This document shows, one piece after another, positions 49,618 through 62,420 of a stretch of DNA of 64,000 bases. Location of the stretch: positions 19,303,704-19,367,703 of the forward strand of contig NC_092188.1 in NCBI RefSeq assembly GCF_043641665.1, given 5' to 3'. The stretch's first letter is position 1. Each line of letters opens with the position of its first letter. This DNA is from Enoplosus armatus. Taxonomy: Eukaryota > Chordata > Actinopteri > Centrarchiformes > Enoplosidae. Position numbers and translations under genes: made by a program. The notes under the pieces were generated by a model. The model was given only the letters and a program-made list of their open reading frames with translations. It did no database searches and was not told where the DNA came from.

Positions 49618-50195
49618 GTATAACCCGCCCCTCTCCATAACGACCATTTCCCATCCCAGTAGCCAACTAGTTTTTATTTACAAGTGTTAAATGAAAATAT
49701 GTCCTCCCACGTCCCATGCTTTAGTCGTGCTGCATGCTGAGATTTATTTTACAACTCTGTTTAAATTCAATTTGTTGTGTTATAAACACAGCGCGCAACT
49801 CAACCCCTGACCCACAGTTGTGTTTAAAATGCGTCTTAATTGCGTAAATGACGCACACAACTGCGCAATGGCACTAAGATTTTTTTCTTTTTTATCCTCC
49901 TTTGCCAGGAAAGTTCTCTTAAGAATGGTGAGATAAACTAAATGGCATGTTATGGGGATAAAAGGGAGCTTTTGAGGTTCAAGAGTGAGTAATGATGAAT
50001 AATTGACTGGGAAAGAAGGGGGAAAAAACTGGTGAAAGCCGCTTTTTTCCCTTTCTTTCTATTTTATTAGAGGATTGCCATCCTTGATTTGATGCGTGAT
50101 TGATCGCCTGTCATGTGGCAGTCTTTGATCTATTCATCCCTGATAAACATCAATAAATCCCTCCATGAAGACAGGCATGCCTCTGGTAGGTTTAG

Positions 50196-50196
<1 letters not shown>

Positions 50197-50240
<44 letters not shown>
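50197..50240. repeat. (CA)22 microsatellite
   Basis: A perfect CA run in the TSHZ1 intron. Confidence 0.97.
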
Positions 50241-50241
<1 letters not shown>

Positions 50242-51084
50242 CCCTCCTGTTGTCTCAAGCAGGAATCGAAAAGCAACAAAAAAAAGTTGCGAATTGTGCT
50301 GTAAAATCACCTCCCTTTTATTTTAAGGGAAGGCACTGAAAGCAGACGAAAGGACGGTGTGTGTGTGGAGCAGATCACAGGGAAAATCAACCCAAACACT
50401 CCTCTGTAATCAGGTGTTTGATTCCCCTCGTATGTGCCTTTTCTTCATGGAGATAAATGTTGAGGGTTTTTTTTTTGCGCCATCCAAATTCATCCCACAT
50501 TCACAGTAAGAATCAGTCCAGTAATGAAATCAATATCCACTGCTGGAGGGGAGTATTATATTTGCAATGTGACCAACTGATAAAACCAGGTCTTGGCAGA
50601 GGACCGACAAGGTTGACTTCTAGTGGTTTGGATTTGGACTCCCCCCTTTTTTCCCCTCGTCTCCCCGCAGCCTTTAAACAAATGTAAATGAGTGACAGGG
50701 GTTTCTACCTCTGTGCTAATGAGGCCGAGCCTTTGAAGTTAGGCATTAACAACTGGAGTGAACAAAAGACAGTTACAGAATTTTAAAGAGATTTTGAAAT
50801 ATGAGGTGCAAAGCGGGTCGAACAGGAGGGCCAGCCGACGAAGACTTTGAACTCAGCAGGTTTTTATCATTTTAAGCAGGGAGCTGGTGGTGATGATGGT
50901 GGTGGTGATGAGGATGAGGAGGAGGATGAGAAGGAGTGTAGGATGGAGAACATTCAACCGGTGCTCGCTGTCGACTTCTTTCTTTCTCCCTTGCCTTTCT
51001 AGCAAAGCACTTTTTTTCGCATGGTTTCTGGCCCACACTGTGAAAGAAAGGATTCAGATTTAGATAGCCTCACTTGACTTTTCT

Positions 51085-51086
<2 letters not shown>

Positions 51087-51116
<30 letters not shown>
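51087..51116. repeat. (GT)15 microsatellite
   Basis: A perfect GT run; a complementary CA run lies 175 bases downstream. Confidence 0.95.
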
Positions 51117-51117
<1 letters not shown>

Positions 51118-51288
51118 TGCGTTTTGGTTGTTGCTTTGGCGAAATGGCCCGCTGGAAAAGGTCGGCCATGGTGGGAGCAGAGTGACTCCCGTTAGGTTTC
51201 TGCATGTAGATGGAGGCATGAAAACATGACATCGCTGTGACCCCTCCCTCCCCTCCCTTCTCTCACCACACACACGCATACACTCTTT

Positions 51289-51290
<2 letters not shown>

Positions 51291-51321
<31 letters not shown>
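51291..51321. repeat. (CA)n microsatellite
   Basis: A perfect CA run, complementary to the GT run at 51087-51116. Confidence 0.95.
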
Positions 51322-51322
<1 letters not shown>

Positions 51323-52487
51323 ATTGATCCATTACACTGTCCACTGAGTGCCATGCGCATCATGGGTTGTAATGGTCAATCACAGCTTGGCAGACGGGAT
51401 GCTTTCCATTCTTCCATGAACATGACAGTCGGTCAGAGATAGCGCCCTCCACTCCACGCTTCCAGCAGCAACAAATAACACACACACACACACACACTCA
51501 CTAGGCTAGCCTGATGCTCCACTGGGAGCTTGGCACTGACCTGTGGCTTCCTCTCTGTGCTGCTGCTCAGAGAGAAAATTGCTCATGGTGGGACTGTGCA
51601 TGGAAACCAGAGCTCAGACAATTAAAACAACAATAGCAGACTTGTCTCGACAGTTTTTTTTTCTCACCTTGTACCATTTTTGGTGAATATTATTTGTTAT
51701 GTAATATTTATTTTAGTGTTTTGAGGCCAAATCCTGCATAACATATTCCACAACACCAGAAATGACAAAAGTCACAATTGTGGATTTCTTTGATCAGTTG
51801 TACAAAATTTACAGTTAATTTTCCTTTAATGTAGGCAACTTATAAATAAATGTCTTTTATGGTCAGCTTAATTTTTGGAATCCTTATTCTCCCCTAAATT
51901 CTTAACATTTTTGGAGGATTTCGAGGGCAGATCTTACACTTACATATAGACTATTCTGATTTTGACATATCATTTAATGTATTTTTTCAAAGAGTAATTT
52001 CCTCAAGTAATACTTTGAAGCTTGTGTGTGTGGTGTGAAGATCCACAGAAAATGGTCAAGACACAAGAATTTTCTTTTTTTTTTTACAGAAAAAAACATT
52101 TTTATAGTTTTTATTTAAAAATCCATGTTCAGAAACCCAAATAGTGAAGCCAGGATGGAAAGAAACCTCGAAAGCCTGCATTAGAAAATGTGTGAAAAAA
52201 GTGTATATATGTTTCCCTCTTTCCAGTGTGCATTTTATTGTGCACAGATGCGTCCTCCTGTGTGCGTTATTACACTTGTGGCCTCACCCCGTCACTAAAC
52301 AAGTTGATTTAAAGGTGAGGAGGACAGGAGGGAAGGCAGGAACAATTAAAAGACGGGGAATGGAGTGACGCCGTCTTTCATCCGAGGCAGGCTTAGATAG
52401 TCTTACGGGAGGAAGACGAGGAGGAAGAGCAGATAAGATAGTCGCTCTTATTTCTGTGGAGCATGATGGTTAATTATAAGAAAGACA

Positions 52488-52488
<1 letters not shown>

Positions 52489-52513
<25 letters not shown>
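52489..52513. repeat. (GT)n microsatellite
   Basis: A short GT run followed by GTATGTGCG and G-rich words. Confidence 0.85.
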
Positions 52514-52520
<7 letters not shown>

Positions 52521-54724
52521 TATAGTGGGGTGTGTGGTGGTGGGGTGGTGGCAAGGTTGCTTCCCGTTGGCTTCATTAGAGAGAGCCCTAATTATCTGTG
52601 GAGCTGATGGATTTGTGACAGGCCCTAACGATTAATGCTGACAAATTCAGTAAGGTGTCAAGTCCGCAGCTGCCTTGATGTAATCAAGTTGATATTATAC
52701 AGTCCCCATAGCCCCTAGTGCAGCACCAACTCAATTTGCCTGTGCAGGTGACAAATGGACTTTGCTACCTGACTAATCACGTCAGGAGACAATGCCAGTT
52801 AATGACCTCAGTAAGCCCCCGCCACCCCCGCCACCACCCTTATAACCTTGTAATAAGCAAGCCAGGCCGGTTACAGCACATCGCTTTTTATTTCCAACAA
52901 CCTACATTCCCTTTTGTTTTCCTTTGAGTGTGATTTTTTGTGTCGAGGTAGCCGTGCGTTTTCTCAAAGTTTCCTCCTTGTTTTTCGGGGGACTGGAATG
53001 TGAGGGTGGAAATTCTCGAAACTGTTGCAGGAGATTTATTTATTTTTATATTAATGACACGACTCAGGCCTGCTCTAACCGCCTGATGGATCAGCACTCC
53101 AAAGTAATCGCAGGAACCATCTTTAAAAAATATATAGACGTTCGGCTGAAGTTTTTACACTTTTGCATGTGTTGCAGCCCTGCTAGTAAATCACCACCAC
53201 ATCATAACACGTACTTTGGCTGAGCGCCCCCCCTCCCCAGCTCGGTGCTGTAGCCGCCTCGCTGAAGGCCTCCAGTTTATTCCGACCTGGAGAATCACAG
53301 TGCCCAGGGATTAATGATTTTGCATGCCCGGGGTGGCTAAGATTACACAGCGACCTTTGTGCTCTTACTTGACGATGCTGTTATGTGATATTCTCCCCTC
53401 GAAATAATCAGCATGCAGAGATTTATGTGCCCCCTACCCTTCTGTCTACACCAGCGTCCTGAGGAGTACAGCAGTGTGTAGCCTCTAGGTGTCTGTGTGT
53501 GTGTGTGTTTTTTTTTTTCTTTTCAGTTTTAATATTGCCGGATTTGAATACCACCCTTTCCTGAGAATTAGAACAGTCTTGTTTTGATGAAAAGTTGATT
53601 TTCAGCAAAGGAACTAGTGCCTTTGGCGTGAAAGTAGGAGCTGGTTATAACTTCCGATGGCTTGAAGGCAGCACAGCTTCTGAGAAATGAGAAGTTTATG
53701 TTAGAATTCAATGAAAAAAGTGTGTGTGAGAGAGAGAGGGACAGGCAGACAGCGGCAAAGAGAACGTCTGTGTGTGTGTTTGTAGCTTAGCACTGACCGG
53801 TGTTAGTTTTCCTGGAATGAATAACTTGAACGAGTGTAACGGTAACCACGCCATGTTAGTCATCCTCTTCAGCGGGGCCTGCCTTCAGATTCCTTCTCTC
53901 GTTCCCCACACAAGAGCACGAAAACAGCCTCTAACAGCAGCTCCACATATTTCTCACTTCTGACTGTCATATCTGCTCACTATTCCCAATCAAAACGAGG
54001 GATATCAGACAGAGCAGGAACACATATTGATCCACAGCAGCCCGTTTTATTTACCCCCCTCCACTTCAGTTATGCTGTATGTTTCCTGGGCATTCCCTTT
54101 AGCGTGTGTTTGTGTGTGTGTGTGTGTGTGTGTTTGGCGGTCGGACTCGGCTAGAGGTTACGCTAATTGGAGCGGTGGTGTCGTTAGCAGGTGGCATCGA
54201 TCGGCCTCGTCGATAGCCACTTTTGCTCTCGCGCCACCCTCCGAAACTATTAGTTAAATTTACATCTGGGATTTGAGGCAGTCAAAGGTCAAACATGCTC
54301 AGCTCGCTCCTCTAATGCCTCGAGTCACCACGAGTGCCCCCGTGTTTGTGTGCTATTAGTTCTTAGTTACATGCATTAGTAACATTTATTATCCTGGCAA
54401 ACGCAGGCATTGCACATGGGAAATTCTTACATACCCATTTACAAAACAGTTTCAACATGAAAGTTTTTTTTTTTCCAGCATTGATTATCAATGAATAGCA
54501 AATATAATCAAATGGAAGGTATTAGTAAGGTTTAAGCAGCATGTGTTAATCTTTTCCTGTTCACATAGATAAGGATATATTTCACACCACAGCAGTAATA
54601 GCCCTCCTTGTCTCTTTTTCTTTCTCTCTCTCTGATTCTTTCCGGGGCATTCTCAACAAAAGCTGCCCTAAGGGCACGCTGTTACCATCACTAGCAGTGT
54701 GTTGCCCTTGCTGCACTTTAGACA

Positions 54725-54759
54725 AACACACACACACACACACACACACATACACACAC
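54725..54759. repeat. (CA)n microsatellite
   Basis: A CA run with one CATA interruption, followed by CAGACAGTCAGACTGA-type tetranucleotide words. Confidence 0.9.
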
Positions 54760-56067
54760 CGTCAACCATAAACACAGACAGTCAGACTGACTGACAGACA
54801 GACACACACACACCTACACCTAATGCTTAAGTGCAGCCAGCATGTCTCTGTGGGAGGTCATAATGGAGGTGGCTTAGTATGATGGGAAATCATATCATTA
54901 AAGCAGCCAGATGTGCTTTGTTGCCTGCCTTGCAGCACATAAAAACAGCAGCAAGTCATGGGATCCAAAAAAAGGAAAAAAAAAAAACAAGTCTGAGAAA
55001 ATCAAGTCTGAAACAGATAGAAAGCAGCCCTCTGGGACTGGGCTGACAAGCAGTCTTACTCCTGACTGCCATAGAAAAACAATTTCCCCCCAAATAAAGA
55101 ATTTTTGTTCTCACTTTTCAATGTTGCAGCAGCATAACAAACTATTTTTTTTAACATCCGATTCAGATTGGACTGAAAGCTTTGATAAACGGCGTGCTGT
55201 TGCTGTTATCAGCTCTTTGTTAAGTGTGCTTAATTACTATGTAATATTTGTGTTGTGCTGAGTAATTACATTTTGTTAAGGCTCCACAGAGGGGATGTCA
55301 GGCTTTTGAGCTCATTAATGAAAATTGTTCATATGTTGTGTTTTTTTGTTTTTTTCCTTCTTTTTCTTCTTCCCCGGCACATAATTTGAGACATGAGGAA
55401 GATAAGAGGGGAAGCGTTCAAGAGAAGTAGTCGTGCAACATTTAAGGCACAAAAATTGACATCTCAAATTTTCTTAAGTAAAGTATTACATTTGCCGAGG
55501 GTAAATTTGCTCTCTTGATCAGTGCAGTGCCTCCTCGAGAGGCTATGTGAAAGTCTGCTAGAGCCAAATTTAACATGTTACTTCTATCAATAAAAGATGA
55601 GCAATTACAGAATATTTTGTCTAATAAGTATTTGAATTCCTCAGCGCAGGGAGAAAAAAAAACAAACATGTAGCTTACCCACTCATTACATCAGTTAGCA
55701 GGGGGAGTGAGAGGCAGCTCTTTGATGCCAACAAACAAACAAGACAAACGAGATGGGCCCACTACAGAAGAGCAAAAGCCCTATCCAGGGACACCCAACT
55801 CCTGCGCACTCCTCCGTCTCTTCTTCCTCTACGCCTCTCTGCGCCTCTCAACCTCTCTCTCCCCCTCTCTTTCCGTCTCTTTCACGTACCTCTCATCTCT
55901 ACTCTCATTTCTCGGCACTCCCTCTCCCTTTATTTCTCGCTCTTTTCCCCTCTCCAGTATGTTTCTCATCTCGCACCCCCCCCCTCTCTTCTGGATAAAT
56001 ACTCGGTCTTTGCCACTCAAAAGCAAAGAGAAAAGAGAGAGAAGTGCTGGTGGTAGAGGAGGAGGAT

Positions 56068-56090
56068 GGGGGGGGGGGGGGGGGGGGGGG
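56068..56090. repeat. Run of 23 G
   Basis: A homopolymer of 23 G at the end of a purine-rich stretch. Its exact length should be treated with caution because long homopolymers are often misread. Confidence 0.85.
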
Positions 56091-58553
56091 ATGAAAAACG
56101 GATGAACAAAATGTTTTCTTCTTTTTTTTGTCCTCCGCTGGTTGTACCTCATCAGATAAAGTTAGGTGGAGATCGTCGGGGAAATGAAAAGCCAGAAGGG
56201 AAACAAATGAGGGAAGGAGTGAAAGAGTTTAACTGTACATTCTTGATTTTTTGGAGCTGCTTTTTGCCAAATATCTTATCATCTCAACATGGTTTGAATG
56301 CATGGAGCAATGCAACGAAATAGGTCTGTTTTGCCATCTTTTGTGCTGTCAATCCAATAACTGAATGGAATCGAGAGGTATGGGAGGACTGGCTGTTTGA
56401 TGATGGCAGTGGGCACCAATGTTTAGTCCAACAGCAGCATCAAAGAAGGTGGTGTTAGTGGGTGGGGGTTTATGTGGGTGGATGGGTGGCAAGGTGTGGG
56501 GTAGGGTGGGGGGCAGCTTTTAGGACGGGTATTAGAGCTGACAGATGAACGGGACGATGGACAAATTCTCCCGCAACAGCTGTGACTGCCGCTATTATCC
56601 TGACAGGTGTCAATTAAGAATTACTGCCCGGCCGGCCGAATGCCTCCTCCCCGACTCACACACACGTCCCTCCATCCCTACAACCCCCACCCTTACCCTC
56701 GTTCAACCCTCCCGCCCCCTTGTCCAGCTGTCGGCGTACGAACGAAATAACACTTTACCCTTGTCAGTGTTGTCACAGGCCCTGCAGCCCCGGTTCTCTT
56801 CCCTTTGAAACGGCAGCCAGCGGCAGATGCTCGCTGATCAATAGCCCGGCGTATTAGCGATCATGGTGATGTGTCTGTAGATGGACGCGTGTGTCCAGTA
56901 TTGTCCATTTGTAGCTGTAGAAATTGTGATCTACCGTTTGAATCTCGCTTTGCTCTCAGAAAGATGCAACGGCGTACGCAGCGAAGAATGGTGATTTCAC
57001 TCCCTGCTTCTGCCTTTTAAATACCCCTCAGTTATAAAGATTTAGACCAGGCTGCAATGTGGTGCTTAACTCCATTCTACAGGTTAAAAAGCCCCTTCAT
57101 TACATCCCTGGCCTGTGTTTTTGTGTCTGGGTGCATTTGTACACAGTGTGCGGTGTGTTCACCTTTTTGCAAAGCAGCGGCTGCAGACTAACCCAGATTC
57201 TGGTTCCCTTGATCCTCTGGTACTCACCCCGTTGGCTAATACAGGGGCCGCTTTTATTCCACATTGTAAAGTGGGGAGTTGAGGTCAATGAGTGAGAAAA
57301 TGAACAGTTGCCATTGCCCATCTAGAGGGCTCCCTTCCAGTAAAACCCACTGGCTGACAAATACATTTTGGGGTCGGCAGGCTTCTGGCTTCACAGTGAA
57401 AAAAGGACATTTAAGCGCGTGTGTTCTCCATTTGCCATATTTTCTCAATTTTTAGGAGTTTAAATCATGCGGTGGCATGCGGCTTAATTTCACTTTAATT
57501 GTCAAAGTGTAATAGATGTGTATGAGGCTAGGATTCAGTTGGCCAAGGTGGTGACAGTGTGTGTGAGTAATAAAGAGGGAGACATAAAGTTTAGTGTTAC
57601 ATACCTTTATTTCTATATATACACCATACAATTTACCCATACACGCACACGTTCTATGAATTTTGGGAGTTATTATATGCTCGTGTGCCACACTGTTGAC
57701 ACTGTGTAGTTTATTACTTGGCTTCTGTAAAAAATGCAGTTTTCAGTGCCGGCGCAGAATAAACATGAGACGCTTCAATCGGTGGAAGGAGGAAGCAAAA
57801 ACAGCAACGTGAAAAAAGCAACATGAGAGTGAGCGCAGAAGGCTCCCCAGGAATACGCAGATGGATTTGCATGTTCACTTGGGAGTTACAGTTTTGGATT
57901 TCCTCCCTAGAAATCATTTGCCACGGAAAATAACCGAGAAAGATAATATCAGTGTTATTTCTCTACTCCTGCTTTATTTGCATATCTCTTGTTTTAAATA
58001 AGGCAACCCCTCAGAGAGAAATTCGGTTTGCTTTTTCTGAGCTTCATTCTACATCACCTTTTTTTTTTTTTAACGCCTCAACCTCTCTCTTCCTCTCTCT
58101 TTTTCTCTTTTTATTTAATTCTTTCTTCAGGCCTACCTCCTCTCTTCTGTCTCACACTGGCACTAGACTGCTCCGAGCGATTATCAAACCTGAGAATATT
58201 TTCCATCCCCATGCAAATCACCCACCATGCTCTCTCTTATCATTCCTGCTTTGCCCCCCCCCCCTTATCCACCCCACCCCAGCCACCCCAAACGGTTGTG
58301 TGTAATCAAAGTAAACGGCAGCTAAAGCTAAAAGGGAAATGCTCTTTGTGGAGATGGATGGAGGGATTAAATATTAACCGGATGCGGCTGACTTAAGGCA
58401 AGTGTTTTACATAGCTGCTCCCACCGCGGATGCCGTGCATTGATCCCCTCGCCCTGGCGCCTTTTCTTGTTTGGCTGCCTGCCGTTAATTTTTCACCATC
58501 ATATCATTGGCCGGGCCTTTAGAACAGAGAGGGAGAGGCCAATGAATGGTTCA

Positions 58554-58570
58554 CCCCCCCCCCCCCCCCC
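58554..58570. repeat. Run of 17 C
   Basis: A homopolymer directly visible in the TSHZ1 intron; length uncertain for technical reasons. Confidence 0.85.
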
Positions 58571-59195
58571 TGCTTTTAACAAGGGCAGGTGAGATGGATG
58601 ATAGCAATTTGAAATTTTGTTTGTGCGTGTGATCATGGAGATTGTTTTTGGTATTACCATGGTGTAACAATTCCAGTGATTAATTGAGGCGAATGTTGGG
58701 CTAGGATTGGAGGAATTACGGGAAACGGACGGTTGCAGGTTCCCCACCTTCCTCCGCTCTCAAGTGAATGTGGTGTTTATCGGCTGACCTTGGAGCAGTC
58801 CAACACTGCTCGCCTTCTTGCACACGCGCACAGTGCAACAACACACACCCTGGATCCTGCCCTCCGCACACTGCCCCGCTTGTCATATCACTTCCTTCAT
58901 TTCCGCATGCCTCCCTCTTCCTCTCCTCCAGCTGTGATTAAAAGAAAAAATCCAACCGCTCAAACCAAACTTTGGGCAGAAAGGAGACTAAACAAAAACA
59001 AAATGGCTACAGTGGCCACACTCTTCATGTAGATGGACATGAGCGGCAGGAATGCTCTTCCAGTGGCAGTGGCGCTGCTGTGTGTTTTCAATGTGTTTGT
59101 TGTCTACATGTGTATAGCAATATCCTGTGGGCCACAGAGGCAGCTTGTTAACAGGGGGGCTCATACCAGTGGTGGTTCAACCCCCCTCCTCTAAC

Positions 59196-59229
<34 letters not shown>

Positions 59230-60448
59230 GTTGTTGCACTGGTGCTGTTGAAGGCATTGTGAAGGCCTTCTGGCATTTATAAATGCAGTGTCGGTTCTGC
59301 GGCGGAGCTCTACCCTGCAGTCGTCAGACATGGCCACCGCTCATCACTCAGCCCTAATGATGCCTTGTTTTCCCGCCCCCCCCCCTCCTTCCTTTCATGC
59401 GCGCACACACAGACACACACACACATACCCCCCACCCTGGCCGGAGTGCACATCTGAAGGGGTCGTAGGCAGGTCGTGACCCCCATGTGGCCGCAGTCCG
59501 GGCGATCGCTACACTTCTTTGCTGTGTTTTTGTTTGATCTCTTTCTCTCTCTGACTCGGTCTTCTCAGCTGACTGTAGGTTCAAACAGATACAAGCCTTT
59601 TTTACAGCAGATATCAATGTCTCAGCGCTGGAAGGTGCAGATAGCTGATATTTATAATTCTGCAGGGTATTAATTTGAATAATTTTCATGCCCCCAAAAA
59701 TTCCAAATGTTTTCTGTATCAAACAGAATTACATGATACTAAAATGTTCTAAGCCAATAAGCCAACAATAATAGCAATGATAATAATAATAACACTAAAA
59801 ATATTGTTACCTTGTTGTTTAATCCAATCAAAACACTGCATTACTATTAAATGCAGTTAAAAGAGAGCTTACCTTAGACAGTGCAGCGTTACATTTCACT
59901 AAGAACACGTGATGAAATATATCCATCATATTAGACCTGTGGGTCATCTTTTTGTAAAGGATGAATAGAATAAATGTATTGATATGTCTGACCCTCCGTT
60001 TTATTTTCCTCCTTTGTCTCTTGGATCCTCACCAACTTCTCCTTCCTTTTCAAGCTGTTTCTTTTTTTTCCTCTTCTCCCTGTGTCTTTCTGTGTCTCTC
60101 GCTCTTTTGCTCTCCTTTAGTCAAAGTAGCCCTGGTCCCCATAGCAACACATAGTGAACTCTTACTCATTAGTGTGTATGCAGCCTCTCTGAATGGCCTG
60201 AATCCTGTTCCTCATTCCTGTGATTTCATACCAACACATCCGTCACCTCATCGTGATTTTACCGGAGCAGAACTGAGTAATCACCAGTGATCATATTTGG
60301 ACATTTGCGTGATTCCAAATCAATGTGTTTATATCTTGTAGTGGTGGGTGAAATGTGTGTGTGTATGTGTGTGTGTGTGAGATCACATGAAGATTGAGAG
60401 GCGACACTGGGAAACGTCTCTTGGTCACGCCTGACTCACGCTCGGCTG

Positions 60449-60465
60449 TTTTTTTTTTTTTTTTT
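60449..60465. repeat. Run of 17 T
   Basis: A homopolymer directly visible, followed 65 bases later by a GA-rich tract. Confidence 0.85.
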
Positions 60466-60532
60466 GGCCGTTAAATCTCCAGAGCGCTGATAACAGGTCA
60501 GCCGTTGAGAGAGAAACGAGGAGGGAGGAGGG

Positions 60533-60653
60533 GTGTAAAGAGAGGGAGAGAGAGAGAGAGGGAGAGAGAGAGGGAGAGAGAGAGGGAGGGGGTAGAGTGA
60601 GGAAGTGAAAGAACCAGGATATGATTAGAGAGGGGGAGAGAGAGAGAGTAAGA
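60533..60653. repeat. GA/GGGA-rich low-complexity tract
   Basis: A purine-rich stretch of GAGAGA and GGGAGA units, with a less pure segment in the middle. Confidence 0.85.
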
Positions 60654-60978
60654 AAGTGTGTATGCATAGGGAAAAAAAAGGGAAAGAGAGATTGGTCTTC
60701 TTTATGCTGGCTCACCCATTGCGTGGGCGGTGCATGGAGTGGAGAGGTCAATGGGATGCCGTGATAGGCTAATCTGCCAGGAAGGGAGGGTTAGGGCAGG
60801 CCTTACGGGAGCAGCTCATTGGCTAGACTCATTTGCCCTGTGAAATAAAATCTCATCGCGTCTTTGTTTTCATTTTTTTTTCTCACTGTTTGAAGATTGA
60901 TAGTGCTGGTATTTGCTCTGAAATCTCTGTTCGAGTGTGAATATTTATCTGCCTGCATCTATACTGTATGTGCCCCGC

Positions 60979-60982
<4 letters not shown>

Positions 60983-61021
<39 letters not shown>
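60983..61021. repeat. (GT)n microsatellite
   Basis: A perfect GT run of 39 bases. The Cys-Val frame reading through it is not a gene. Confidence 0.97.
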
Positions 61022-61022
<1 letters not shown>

Positions 61023-62370
61023 CATACTTTTCTTAGTTCATCCCAGTTCCTGTGGGAGTGTGTGTGCATGCGCAATGTTTCCAGAGCTGTGTGTGCTCGT
61101 CCTCCAGTCAGACACATGGATGACAGATGACCCAGTGGGAGACACCAGCCATCCTGCCCAACCGGAATCTTGCCCTCCCCCCGCCCTCTCCACCTGCCCC
61201 CCTCTCTCCCCTTTGCCTACTAAAAAGTGCGTACTTTGTTTACTTCCTCGGCTTTTCGCCATAAATCCTGGATCCACCTCCGATGTGGCGTTGCCCCCTT
61301 TTCCTCGGGTTACGGCTTTGTACACGATCATAATAGCTGCGTCACTGCGATTGTGTGTGTGTGCGGGAGAACAAACCAGCTGCAACCTGGCTGCATGCAT
61401 GCCTGTCTATCGCTGTACAAGGGGTGGGGGGGTGGGGGCTTACTGGACCAGAGGAAACCTAAATCCTCATATAAAAAGGCCATGCACTCAGCCTGGGCTG
61501 AGGGAAGGAGGGAGGGGAGAAAGAAGGGAAGAGAGAGGGAGACAGAAACGGGGAGAGAGAGAGAGAGAGAGAAGGGAAAAAAGTTGATTTCCTTTTTCAG
61601 CAGGGCCATACATCACAGGGCCTCCCAGCTGCAGTGTCACAAGCTGACAGAATGACATGTGTCATTTATCAAAGGGGCCAGGCGGGGGCCTTGGGAAACG
61701 TGCACCACAAAGCCTGAGAGAGTTCATTCCAACGCTCAACCCTCCCTCCTTCCCTTCCCTTCCTCCCTCCCTCCCTCATCTATGCTCCCTCAGCCCGCCC
61801 CCGCCGTTCACTCTCCTCCTCCTCCTCCACCACCACCACCTCCACCCTCCCTACTCACTTTGCCTGGTGCCAAAAAAAGGGCCCTGTAATGTTTTCTGTC
61901 TTCCCTGTACGCACACACAGCCACTGTGTGTGTGTTTGTGTGCGTGTACATGTGTGTGTGTGTATGTTTGTGTATGCATGGTTGCCCCACTGAGTGCAGG
62001 CGCTAGCTATACCTTAAAGCCAAAGTCAGGCCAACTTTGAAGAAAATCTGAAAGAATAAATCACATTAAGAGAGCATTCAAAGCCCTTCAAGCCAACGGT
62101 TCAACAACCTACACAGAATCTCTTTACACTGTCATTCGTAAAATGATCACCCAATGATGATATTAATAATACTTCAGATATTTAATGTGGCAACTTTACC
62201 TTGCCACGTGGATTAGTGAGTTGCCATTATTGTGTGTGTGTGTTTGTGTTGCTGATCTGATTAAGACGGCCTTATTAGAGCATAGCTGTTAGCTCTCTCC
62301 ACACATCATTCTGTACATACTTTACTGTCATTTTTATTCATTTTATCTCCTAGTGGCCTGGAAACATTTC

Positions 62371-62420
62371 TATGCACACACACACACGCACGCACGCACG
62401 CACGCACGCATACACACACA
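62371..62420. repeat. CA / CGCA compound microsatellite
   Basis: A CA run, then CGCA tetranucleotides (five or more), then CA again. Confidence 0.9.
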
